Made by a program: the position numbers and the translations under genes
Source of the DNA: DASPOJ01 sp049790315
GTDB taxonomy: Bacteria > Acidobacteriota > Terriglobia > Acidiferrales > UBA7541
Length of the DNA: 11,222 bases
Assembly: GCA_049790315.1 (NCBI GenBank)
Contig: JBAQYV010000075.1
Span: forward strand, 1 to 11,222
Direction of reading: 5' to 3'
In this document: positions 1 to 6,107 of the stretch, in pieces
How the letters are laid out: every line of letters starts with the position of its first letter
Numbering within the stretch: position 1 is the first letter of the stretch
Notes under the pieces: model-generated
Told to the model about the DNA's origin: nothing
Databases searched by the model: none
Seen by the model: the letters and a program-made list of their open reading frames with translations, nothing else

Positions 1-340
1 CCGCTACATTAAGCAAGGCTGGAGGCCTGAAGGCCTCCGCTACATAAAGCGGCGAGGAACTGGAACCTCACGGGCTCTGCTACATTAAGCAAGGCTGGAG
101 GCCTGAAGGCCTCCGCTACATGAACCGGCGGGAAGCTGGAACCTCAAGGCCTCCGCTACATTAAGCAAGGCTGGAGGCCTGAAGGCCTCCGCTACATAAA
201 GCGGCGAGGAACTGGAACCTCACGGGCTCCGCTACATTAAGCAAGGCTGGAGGCCTGAAGGCCTCCGCTACATGAACCGGCGGGAAGCTGGAACCTCAAG
301 GGCTCTGCTACATAAACCGGTGAGAAGCAGAAGGCGGCGG
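1..340. repeat. Higher-order tandem repeat of 36/40-nt hairpin units
   Basis: Nine related units follow one another. 36-nt units start at 1, 77, 153 and 229; 40-nt units start at 37, 113, 189 and 265; a degraded ninth starts at 305 and fades by about 340. All begin with a form of C(C/T)GCTACAT. The two 40-nt variants alternate, so the true period is 152 bp: 1-152 and 153-304 are nearly identical, differing at about two positions (for example T78 against C). Each 36-nt unit holds the perfect inverted repeat GGAGGCCTGAAGGCCTCC (21-38, 97-114, 173-190, 249-266), a 7-bp stem closed by a TGAA loop; the 40-nt units carry a decayed version. The 76-bp half period is not a multiple of three, which argues against coding. 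The window opens exactly at a unit start, so the array probably continues to the left. Confidence 0.93.
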
Positions 341-372
341 GGAAATTTTCGAGGAAGTGGGGCGGGGGTGCG

Positions 373-897
373 ATGAAACGGCGGAAAATCCTGGGAGCGG
401 TGGCGCTGGTGGGGGCCGCGGCGGTGCTGTACGTATTCGCGGCGCCGAGTTACCGGCAGGGCGAGGCGAGCGTGGCTGGGAGGAGCGCGCCGGATTTCGC
501 GTTTACGGTCGCGGGGCAAACTAAACACCTTTCAGATTTGCAGGGCAAGGTCGTGGTGCTGAATTTTTGGGCGTCGTGGTGCAAGCCGTGTATTCAGGAG
601 GCGCCATCGCTCAACGAGTTGCAGGAGACCATCGCGCCGCAGGGTGGCACAGTGTTGGGAATCAGCGTCGATGAAGACACCGCCGCCTACGAGCAATTCC
701 TGCAAGATGAACACATCACATTCCCTACCTATGACGACACGTCCGGAAAGACGGCGGGGATTTTTGGCACTTCGATGTATCCGGAGACTTACGTGATCAG
801 CCGGGATGGACGCATTGCACGCAAGATCGTCGGCGCGCAAGACTGGCAGGATCCGGGGACGATTGAAGCGATCGAATCGGTGCTGAAACAAAAGTAG
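373..897 (+). CDS. TlpA/ResA-like membrane-anchored thiol-disulfide oxidoreductase
   Basis: This 174-residue protein has a basic N-terminus (MKRRK) and a hydrophobic segment at residues 6-24, so it is probably anchored in or secreted across the inner membrane. A single thioredoxin-like domain follows, from about 35 to 172. It has the family opening APDF (39-42), the redox motif WCKPC with cysteines 70 and 73, and the cis-proline region YPETYVI (P137). TlpA/ResA-type proteins reduce or shuffle disulfides in the periplasm, for example during cytochrome c maturation, but no cytochrome genes are nearby to fix the substrate. Length is normal for the family. The ATG at 373 follows a purine-rich stretch (351-369) rather than a clean Shine-Dalgarno. 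The repeat array ends about 30 bp upstream. A secreted Cys-rich protein lies downstream and could be a client, which is speculation. Confidence 0.9.
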   Translation: MKRRKILGAVALVGAAAVLYVFAAPSYRQGEASVAGRSAPDFAFTVAGQTKHLSDLQGKVVVLNFWASWCKPCIQEAPSLNELQETIAPQGGTVLGISVDEDTAAYEQFLQDEHITFPTYDDTSGKTAGIFGTSMYPETYVISRDGRIARKIVGAQDWQDPGTIEAIESVLKQK

Positions 898-1080
898 GGC
901 GAAAAGCCGCCCGGCATCCGCCGACCTGTCTGCTAGGTACTTCCGCACCAAACTCCGTAACTTCATACATAACAATGAGATAAGAACCTCCGGCAACAGA
1001 CCGGTACTAGCACCCGGATACTGGCAAAAACCAACCCGGGCGCTATCTACGTGGGCTTGGCCGCCGCCGAAAATGTGTGC
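898..1080. other. Intergenic region with no clear feature
   Basis: The 183 bp between the TlpA-like gene and the Cys-rich protein gene show no convincing terminator. A GGGC/GCCC pair around 897-912 has only a 4-bp stem and no T-tract. I could not find a good promoter by eye. A GTG at 1051 is in frame with the next gene but would put ten extra residues before its signal peptide. Confidence 0.5.
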
Positions 1081-1422
1081 ATGTTCACGCGGCGCTTTCT
1101 TCTCAGGCTTAGCGTGGGATTCCTGATCCCGCTGTGTTCTGTCGCTATGCTCGCGCTTCCTACAACCCCTTCGCCGACCGCTGGGCACGGAACTTGTTGG
1201 TGTGGATGCGACAAGATGATAGGACACGCGGGCTGCTTAAAAATGTGCGAACTGCCAAAATATGAAAATCGCTCGTGGGCCACGTCGTGCCACAAGCCGA
1301 CGATGAGGTCCGAGAGCGCGCCTGCCACGACGCCGCAGGCGAAACCCGTGTTTCACACCAGCCGCCACTACCGTTACTTGCAGGCGCAGAATCGCACGCC
1401 CTTAACGGTGGAAGCGCGGTAA
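1081..1422 (+). CDS. Small secreted cysteine-rich protein, unknown function
   Basis: I do not recognise a named family. From the ATG at 1081 the product is 113 residues. It opens with a textbook signal peptide: MFTRRF, a hydrophobic core to about residue 27, then a Pro/Thr-rich linker. The mature part carries six cysteines in a compact block of about 32 residues: C39-W-C41-G-C43, then C52, C56 and C70, with histidines at 36, 49 and 71. Such spacing suits metal binding or three disulfides in the periplasm or outside the cell. The C-terminal third (from about 73) is polar and low in cysteine. An in-frame GTG at 1051 is possible but would blunt the signal peptide. The upstream neighbour on the same strand is a thiol-disulfide oxidoreductase, which would fit a disulfide client, but the 183-bp gap means a shared transcript is not shown. 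Confidence 0.72.
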   Translation: MFTRRFLLRLSVGFLIPLCSVAMLALPTTPSPTAGHGTCWCGCDKMIGHAGCLKMCELPKYENRSWATSCHKPTMRSESAPATTPQAKPVFHTSRHYRYLQAQNRTPLTVEAR

Positions 1423-1494
1423 AGCGGCACGCTGTAGAGCGGTGTGCGATCTGCCGCGGACCAAATCTGATTCTGATTAAAGCGCCAAACGAGC
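1423..1494. other. Non-coding stretch after the Cys-rich gene
   Basis: No terminator, promoter or RNA was recognised here. A reading frame through this stretch that stops at 1535 begins inside the preceding gene in another frame and looks like a chance extension. Confidence 0.4.
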
Positions 1495-1647
1495 GTGAGT
1501 TCTTCATCAGCGCGCGTTCTTTTACCGACACATAAACTCAATCGCTTCTACCGCGCGAGCGCGGAATACTGGGGCGTGGTGGCCTGCATTGAGGCCGAGC
1601 ATGACCTGGGGCTCATTCAATTGGCATTTCTGGAAACAGGGTGCTAA
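1495..1647 (+). CDS. Candidate 50-residue small protein or gene remnant
   Basis: A short frame opens after a TGA at about 1475, with a GTG at 1495, and stops at TAA 1645-1647. Its last 38 residues, starting HKLNRFYRASAEYW and ending LIQLAFLETGC, have protein-like composition: mixed hydrophobic, acidic and aromatic residues, with GC-ending codons frequent as in neighbouring genes. The first 11 residues are serine- and leucine-rich and less convincing. There is no clear Shine-Dalgarno. It could be a real small protein, the 3' end of a decayed gene, or chance. It lies between the Cys-rich gene and padR, ending 41 bp before the padR start. I recognise no family. Confidence 0.3.
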   Translation: MSSSSARVLLPTHKLNRFYRASAEYWGVVACIEAEHDLGLIQLAFLETGC

Positions 1648-1666
1648 GTCGCGGTTGACTGCCGCA

Positions 1667-1680
1667 TCTATATATGTAGA
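1667..1680. promoter_or_regulatory. Imperfect dyad upstream of padR, candidate operator
   Basis: TCTATATATGTAGA is palindromic at 12 of 14 positions. It sits 8 bp before the padR start codon in an AT-rich island inside GC-rich DNA. PadR-family repressors commonly autoregulate by binding AT-rich dyads with ATGT/ACAT-like half sites, so an autoregulatory operator is a reasonable inference. It may also overlap the -10 region: TTGACT lies at 1655-1660, but the spacing to any TATAAT-like hexamer here is too short for a standard sigma70 pair. Confidence 0.45.
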
Positions 1681-1688
1681 CTTAGGGC

Positions 1689-2003
1689 GTGAAGACTCCT
1701 CGAATATCCCCGCAAACACAGCAGGTTCTTGAGCGTTTCGCCGAGCGCCCCACGGGGTGGCATTACGGATACGAGCTGAGCCGCGAGACCGACCTGAAGG
1801 CCGGCACGCTGTATCCGATACTGATGCGCTTGGCAAAGTACGGATTGCTGGAAACAAAATGGGTGGCGACGGAACGGGGCGTTCCGCCGCGCCACACCTA
1901 TCGGCTTACCGCCAAGGGCGCCGAAATCATTCGCGATTGTCTGGCAAAAGCTCGACCACGTCTGCGCGCTCGCCGAGTGGCGCTGAGCGGAAGCGGCGCA
2001 TGA
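1689..2003 (+). CDS. PadR-family transcriptional regulator (short form)
   Basis: The 104-residue product is a winged-helix DNA-binding protein. It shows the PadR signature in order: an SPQTQQVLERF helix (7-17), HYGYELSRET (25-34), the recognition helix region AGTLYPILMRLAKYGLLETKW (38-58), and a wing with PPRHTYRLTAKG (66-77). The long C-terminal dimerisation coil of classical PadR is absent, as in the short PadR subfamily. The start is GTG at 1689; the next Met (codon 46) lies inside the recognition helix, so the early start is needed. No Shine-Dalgarno has usable spacing, because the TAGGG just before it is only one base away, so a leaderless or weakly initiated message is possible. Its TGA overlaps the ATG of the next gene (ATGA), which indicates co-translation with the membrane protein it probably controls. 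Confidence 0.93.
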   Translation: MKTPRISPQTQQVLERFAERPTGWHYGYELSRETDLKAGTLYPILMRLAKYGLLETKWVATERGVPPRHTYRLTAKGAEIIRDCLAKARPRLRARRVALSGSGA

Positions 2004-3151
2004 CGATGAAGCTCAATCCGCGAACGATGGCCGCGGCACTGCTGCGTGGCGCGATCAAGATCGCGCCGAAGAATGTGGCCGAGTGGGGCCGGGCGATGCT
2101 CTGCGAACTGCGTCACGTCGAGGGCGATTGGGCCGCGCTGATATGGGCCGCGGGCGGCGCGGTGTTCCTCGCAAGGCACGCGCTTTTGTCCATCATCATT
2201 CCAGGCGATGCAAATCAAATCGCTCCGCCTGCCGGAAAATTCTTCGCGAAGGAGAGTCCCGTGCGCAAAGGCACGCTAATCGCAGCCGCAAGTTGCCTGG
2301 TTGCTTCCCTGCTTTTGTTTCTGGCACCAATCTTTCGCCAAGCATTCCAAATCTCACTCGAGCAATGGCGCCCGATCTTCCAGATTCACAGACGCGCTCC
2401 GGAGGCGGACTTCGAGGCGCTGGTGCGGCGCGCACGAGCGAATCACGACGCCGAAGGTCTGGCCTTCGCCGCGGTGCACGGCGCCAAGACCGACGAGGGC
2501 GTGGGACTGGCCGACGAAGCGACGCACATCGATCCGCAGTTGACTTGGATTTACGCGATTATTGCCGCGCGCAACCCGTTAGTTCCCGCCAGCGAGCAAT
2601 GGGCGGCAAGACTCGAAGCATGGGATCCGCAGAATGCGATACCTCACCTGATGGTGGCGGAAAAGATTCACATTGCCCCATTCAACCCCGTCACATTCAA
2701 GAACCAAGCCGAAGAGGAAGCGTGGAAGAGCGCGATGGCGGCGGCATTTCAATCTCCCAAAGTCGACGATTATTTCGACCGGCTGAAGGATCTCGACCAC
2801 AAAGTCGTGCCGCGCTATGGATTTCGTGATCCCTACGAGGCCGTAGGTGCGGATTGGTACGGACCACCGCTCTATGGCTACTTAGAGACATCTCAATACG
2901 CGGGCCTGCTGCTCGAAACGGGTGACAAGCTCGAGGCTCAAGATGACGACGCCGGCGCCGCGCAAGAATATTTTGCGGTGGCGCGGTTCATCGAAGAATT
3001 TCGGCCACCCGGCATGTATTTTTTGGCGTCGAAAAATCTGGACGGCGCTTACGGGCGTCTCGAAAAGCTGTCTGAAAAGCGCGGAGACAAGCAACAAGCC
3101 GAGCTTTATGCCGAGCTCGATGCCAATATTCATCGAGACGGCGCGGAGTGA
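2000..3151 (+). CDS. PadR-coupled membrane-anchored protein, unknown function
   Basis: The 383-residue product starts on the ATG of an ATGA overlap with padR, which decides the start over the longer open frame from 1757. The N-terminal part (about 25-56) contains WGRAMLCELRHVEGDWAALIWAAGG, a juxtamembrane motif I associate from memory with membrane proteins next to PadR regulators. Two hydrophobic segments follow, at about 47-68 and 91-114. The remaining 270 residues are soluble, helical and rich in Ala, Glu and aromatic residues. They include pairs such as GLAFAAVHGA and QEYFAVARFIEEF that resemble degenerate TPR-like helices, though no regular repeat is clear. No catalytic motif was seen. 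It may be a membrane sensor or envelope protein whose synthesis PadR represses; the function is unknown. Confidence 0.85.
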   Translation: MTMKLNPRTMAAALLRGAIKIAPKNVAEWGRAMLCELRHVEGDWAALIWAAGGAVFLARHALLSIIIPGDANQIAPPAGKFFAKESPVRKGTLIAAASCLVASLLLFLAPIFRQAFQISLEQWRPIFQIHRRAPEADFEALVRRARANHDAEGLAFAAVHGAKTDEGVGLADEATHIDPQLTWIYAIIAARNPLVPASEQWAARLEAWDPQNAIPHLMVAEKIHIAPFNPVTFKNQAEEEAWKSAMAAAFQSPKVDDYFDRLKDLDHKVVPRYGFRDPYEAVGADWYGPPLYGYLETSQYAGLLLETGDKLEAQDDDAGAAQEYFAVARFIEEFRPPGMYFLASKNLDGAYGRLEKLSEKRGDKQQAELYAELDANIHRDGAE

Positions 3152-3211
3152 TTTACTTCCAGGCGCCAGAGATTCGATAGCGGAACTGTTACGCGCTGGG
3201 ATGCGACGGTC

Positions 3212-3631
3212 GTGAGGATTTCAGGACTTCTGATGCTGGTTTCCTTCGCTCTGATGCTGATCGGCGTGGTGGGCACGATTGGCAACGCCCGATCCCTACG
3301 GATGAGCGAACTACGGGCGCACCGTGCCGGGATAACTGTGAGCGCGGCCGGCGCGATCGCGCTTCTTTGCTCGAGCCTTACGCTCTATCTGAGCTACCGG
3401 CCTTACGGAGAGATTTTCAAGAATTTCCTTCTCACCGGCGACGATAGCCATATGACAAATTTCCGGCAGTTCTTGTATTTCACTGAGGTGCCGCCCGGCG
3501 TGGGGAGCTCGTACGGGATGGAGTTCGCGTACCGGTTCTGGATTGCCGTCATAGCGCTATGCGCGATCGCGCTGGTGTTCGTGGCGCTGAAATTCCTGCG
3601 GCATTATTTGCGCCCGAACCTCGCCACGTAA
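3212..3631 (+). CDS. Small three-helix membrane protein, third gene of PadR operon
   Basis: The 139-residue product has hydrophobic segments at about 5-25, 40-62 and 108-130, with a polar loop between the second and third (63-107) containing SYRPYGEIFKNFL. No family was recognised. The start is uncertain: GTG at 3212 has no good Shine-Dalgarno, and an ATG at 3233 would begin MLVSFALM and shorten the first helix by seven residues. It follows the preceding gene after 60 bp on the same strand, so it is probably the last gene of the PadR transcript. It ends 31 bp before the stop of the convergent glycoside hydrolase gene. Confidence 0.72.
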   Translation: MRISGLLMLVSFALMLIGVVGTIGNARSLRMSELRAHRAGITVSAAGAIALLCSSLTLYLSYRPYGEIFKNFLLTGDDSHMTNFRQFLYFTEVPPGVGSSYGMEFAYRFWIAVIALCAIALVFVALKFLRHYLRPNLAT

Positions 3632-3662
3632 CTGACGAAGGAAATCACGGGACGCGTGCTTT

Positions 3663-5813
3663 TTATCGTTGGACCGTGATCTCGTACCACGTGGTGACAG
3701 GCTCGCCGAGCGAGATTTTCCAACTATCGCCGAGATGCACCGCATCGATAGCGGCGCCGATCGGCTGGCCCGCGCCATCGAGAGGCTGGAGATGGACCGC
3801 GCGGGCGCCTACGAGCGCGCGAAGCGTGATACTTCCCTTTACCTGCTCGATGAGCGTGGGCGGGCCTCCGGCGTTTGTCACCGTCGTTTCGGCTGAATTC
3901 CACACTTGGCCTGTGTTCTCGACGCGGCCTCCGGCAACCAAAAGTAATTTGGATGATTGCGCGATGGGCTTGGCATCGAGCGAACTGAGCTGGATGGTGC
4001 AGAAGGTGTTGTCAACTTGCGCCGTGAGATTGCTGACGGCTTTGCCATTCGCGCGGACAAAACCGATGAGCGCCTGAGTTCGCGGCGTATCGATGGTCAC
4101 TAGCCCAGTGTGCCGCGGTGAGGTGTACCAGGCGAGCTGCTTTGTATCGGAGACGATAGGATCGGGCGGCGCGACTTGAGGAAACGTCTGGGTCGCGGGG
4201 CCATCGAGCGACGAAATGCGCACTTCGTGTTCGAGCGGCAAGTAGAGCGGGAAGCCGGGCGTGAAATAAGGCCGATCGGATTGCGGGAGAAGCATACTGT
4301 CAAAGACCTGGTCCCTCGTATAGGAGCGCTCGACTACGCTACGCGCTTTTTCGACGTCGCCGCGAAGAAACATCAGGGCACCCGCGGCAAGCTCGGGCAT
4401 CTTGACGGGATCGAGTGAAACATCGTAGGGATCCCCGATATAGGGCTTCCACGCCGGGTCGAGTTTCGGCTCAAAGGTATAGAACATGACCGCGTCCCAA
4501 TCCTGCAACGCGCCGTAGGCGGCGTCGATTGGAATTCCTTCGCCGTTGTAATCGCTGGGAAATGGGTTGTTGGTTTCGCTCACAGTGTAAGGCTTCCCCG
4601 CAATCGCGGAGCGCGAAAGCGAGACCACGCTGGAATTGAATGGATCGTTGACCATGGGAGCTTTGTGGCCGTACTCCCAGGACGGGGGAGCCCAGTAGAT
4701 GTGTCCGTCGATTACGTCCATCGACGAGGTGGCGCGCAGAAACGGATAACCGCTGGCGGCATGATTATGGTCGGCCGAGGCGATCACCAGAGACTTCGAG
4801 CCAAGCGTCTGCTTCACATAGTTTTCCATGTCCACAAAATAATCGTGTTGTAAATCGTTGAAGAACTCCGCTTCGGCATAGACACGCTCCTGCGGCATGG
4901 CAGCCTGTGGCGGGACCGGCCCGTTGTAGATCGCGAGCGGCTGTGGCTCGATCAGCGGGACCGGCGTTTCGCCGCCCTGCACGCCGGCAAGTTCGCGAAG
5001 CTTGGCGATTTGTTCGGGAGTGCGATGCTTGGCGAGCCACTGGTTGTAGATGTCCGTGAGTTCTTGCACGTAGAAGGGCGACGGCAAGCGGAAGCCGACG
5101 TTGATTGCGTTCTCATTGTTGATTTCAATGAACGCGACGCCCGGGTCGTCCGTGTACTTCAGCTTGGTGTACGGATTTACGTGGACCAAAAGCTGTTTCG
5201 TGAATTCCTTCTGCAATTCAATCAAGCGCTTGTCAAAAAGCGAGGTTCCCTTCGCGCCCAGACCGAGGAGTTGCGCATCCTGGACACCATCGCCAGCCTT
5301 GAAAGGACGCACGACGAGAAGGTTGAAGTCGATGTAGATGCCGCGCTTTTCAAGTTCGGCGATGAAATAATCCTCACGATCGAAGGCTTCCGCGTTGAGC
5401 GCCTCGGTGTCTTGCCGGCTGCTATCGATCAGGCCGCGCGGCGACAGGAAATCGAGAAACTGAAGGCGGACGCAATTCACGCCGAAACGCGCCAGCGTTT
5501 CCGCCCATAATGCGGCGTCGGATTTCGGCGGCATCTGTTGCGAACCCTTGGTCCAATCCGAGATATTGACTCCCCAGAAGCGGATGCGCTGACCGTCGGC
5601 GGTCGCCAAATGCCCATCCTTGACTTGGACAAATCCATGCTTGCCCGCGGGGGCATCCAGCAAGAAGGAGACATCAACCGGCGACGAGGACAGCGCGCCA
5701 CGGCGATGATCGATTGTGAAGGGCACCATACCGCTCGTGGTCTGCGCCCTGAGCACGGGGCGGGTTGCGGCGACGGACAGCGACAACACGAAAATTGCGG
5801 CGAGAATTTTCAT
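3663..5813 (-). CDS. Secreted clan GH-A (GH5-like) glycoside hydrolase
   Basis: The 716-residue product begins with a signal peptide (MKILAAIFVLSLSVA, cut near ALRAQ-like residues 19-24). Residues about 60-500 fit a (beta/alpha)8 clan GH-A catalytic domain. Visible landmarks are RFWGVN (78-83), NCVRLQ (113-118), INNEN (231-235) with E234 as likely acid/base, DGHIYW (369-374), and YTVSETNN (409-416) with E413 as likely nucleophile. The last 150-200 residues look like a beta-sandwich module. Such enzymes use a retaining mechanism on beta-linked polysaccharides. The substrate cannot be told from sequence, and no sugar transporters or other carbohydrate enzymes are adjacent. The ATG at 5813 is chosen because GGAAGGGG lies about 6 nt upstream and the signal peptide starts there; the frame is open 37 codons further, without protein-like sequence. 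Confidence 0.85.
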   Translation of the reverse strand: MKILAAIFVLSLSVAATRPVLRAQTTSGMVPFTIDHRRGALSSSPVDVSFLLDAPAGKHGFVQVKDGHLATADGQRIRFWGVNISDWTKGSQQMPPKSDAALWAETLARFGVNCVRLQFLDFLSPRGLIDSSRQDTEALNAEAFDREDYFIAELEKRGIYIDFNLLVVRPFKAGDGVQDAQLLGLGAKGTSLFDKRLIELQKEFTKQLLVHVNPYTKLKYTDDPGVAFIEINNENAINVGFRLPSPFYVQELTDIYNQWLAKHRTPEQIAKLRELAGVQGGETPVPLIEPQPLAIYNGPVPPQAAMPQERVYAEAEFFNDLQHDYFVDMENYVKQTLGSKSLVIASADHNHAASGYPFLRATSSMDVIDGHIYWAPPSWEYGHKAPMVNDPFNSSVVSLSRSAIAGKPYTVSETNNPFPSDYNGEGIPIDAAYGALQDWDAVMFYTFEPKLDPAWKPYIGDPYDVSLDPVKMPELAAGALMFLRGDVEKARSVVERSYTRDQVFDSMLLPQSDRPYFTPGFPLYLPLEHEVRISSLDGPATQTFPQVAPPDPIVSDTKQLAWYTSPRHTGLVTIDTPRTQALIGFVRANGKAVSNLTAQVDNTFCTIQLSSLDAKPIAQSSKLLLVAGGRVENTGQVWNSAETTVTNAGGPPTLIEQVKGSITLRALVGARAVHLQPLDGAGQPIGAAIDAVHLGDSWKISLGEPVTTWYEITVQR

Positions 5814-5819
5814 AGAGTA

Positions 5820-5827
5820 CCCCTTCC
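5820..5827 (-). promoter_or_regulatory. Ribosome binding site of the glycoside hydrolase gene
   Basis: On the minus strand this reads GGAAGGGG, six bases before the ATG at 5813. It supports that start rather than the ATG at 5924 at the head of the open frame. Confidence 0.7.
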
Positions 5828-5884
5828 AATAAAGCGTGCCGATACTGTGGCCTCGATGGCGGCTTCTTTGCGGGACGCTGCTTC

Positions 5885-5949
5885 CCCACTTTCGCGGAAC
5901 CGCTAACTCTATGCCAATCGGCATACGGCGCGAATCCGACGAAAGTGGG
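5885..5949. repeat. Nested imperfect palindrome in a divergent intergenic region
   Basis: The outer arms are a perfect 10-bp inverted repeat, CCCACTTTCG (5885-5894) and CGAAAGTGGG (5940-5949). Pairing continues inward after one unpaired A (5939): CGGA (5895-5898) with TCCG (5935-5938), a 2x2 internal loop, then CGC (5901-5903) with GCG (5930-5932). At the centre lies a second palindrome, ATGCCAATCGGCAT (5911-5924, 12 of 14 symmetric). Its centre (5917.5) almost coincides with that of the outer arms (5917). The structure sits between two divergent genes. It could be a regulator-binding site, a leader hairpin for the hydrolase mRNA, or the remnant of a small palindromic mobile element. No protein is encoded here. 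Confidence 0.75.
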
Positions 5950-6033
5950 AGTTCGTCGCCGGTTGCGGGCGCTACGCTCAGGCCGGGCGGAGCTTTAGGT
6001 TCGCAGGATTATGAGACGCTCACTGCGCTCATC

Positions 6034-6062
6034 TTGACAGGGTGCTGAGCCGAAACTAGATT
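6034..6062 (+). promoter_or_regulatory. Sigma70-type promoter for the PRX-like/TlpA gene
   Basis: TTGACA (6034-6039) is a perfect -35 hexamer. Exactly 17 bp later comes TAGATT (6057-6062), four of six matches to the -10 consensus. The expected transcription start is near 6069, giving a leader of about 40 nt before the ATG at 6108. Confidence 0.6.
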
Positions 6063-6107
6063 TCGATCGTAGAGCATTTCGGCGCAGCCGCGGAATGGGA
6101 GCGACAA

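Noticed and set aside
1..304. CRISPR array (36-nt repeats, 40-nt spacers)
   Set aside because: The would-be spacers recur (37-76 equals 189-228; 113-152 equals 265-304 apart from about one base) and are homologous to the repeat itself. No cas genes are present.
532..1227. 231-codon minus-strand open frame
   Set aside because: It lies opposite the TlpA-like gene and Cys-rich gene, both of which have clear domain or signal evidence. The composition is Arg/His-rich, as expected of an antisense shadow.
1275..1535. 86-codon plus-strand open frame ending after the Cys-rich gene
   Set aside because: Most of it overlaps the Cys-rich gene in another frame, and the non-overlapping tail has no recognisable feature or ribosome site.
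2083..2829. 248-codon plus-strand frame inside the PadR-linked membrane gene
   Set aside because: It is an Arg/Gly/Ser-rich out-of-frame reading of a GC-rich gene, and the ATGA-coupled frame is better supported.
3646..3665. Hairpin CACG-GGACG-CGTG followed by CTTTTTA as a terminator of the PadR operon
   Set aside because: The stem is only 4 bp. The T-run is suggestive, but the structure is too weak to claim.
5010..5510. 166-codon plus-strand frame
   Set aside because: It is antisense to the catalytic domain of the glycoside hydrolase, with no independent start signal.
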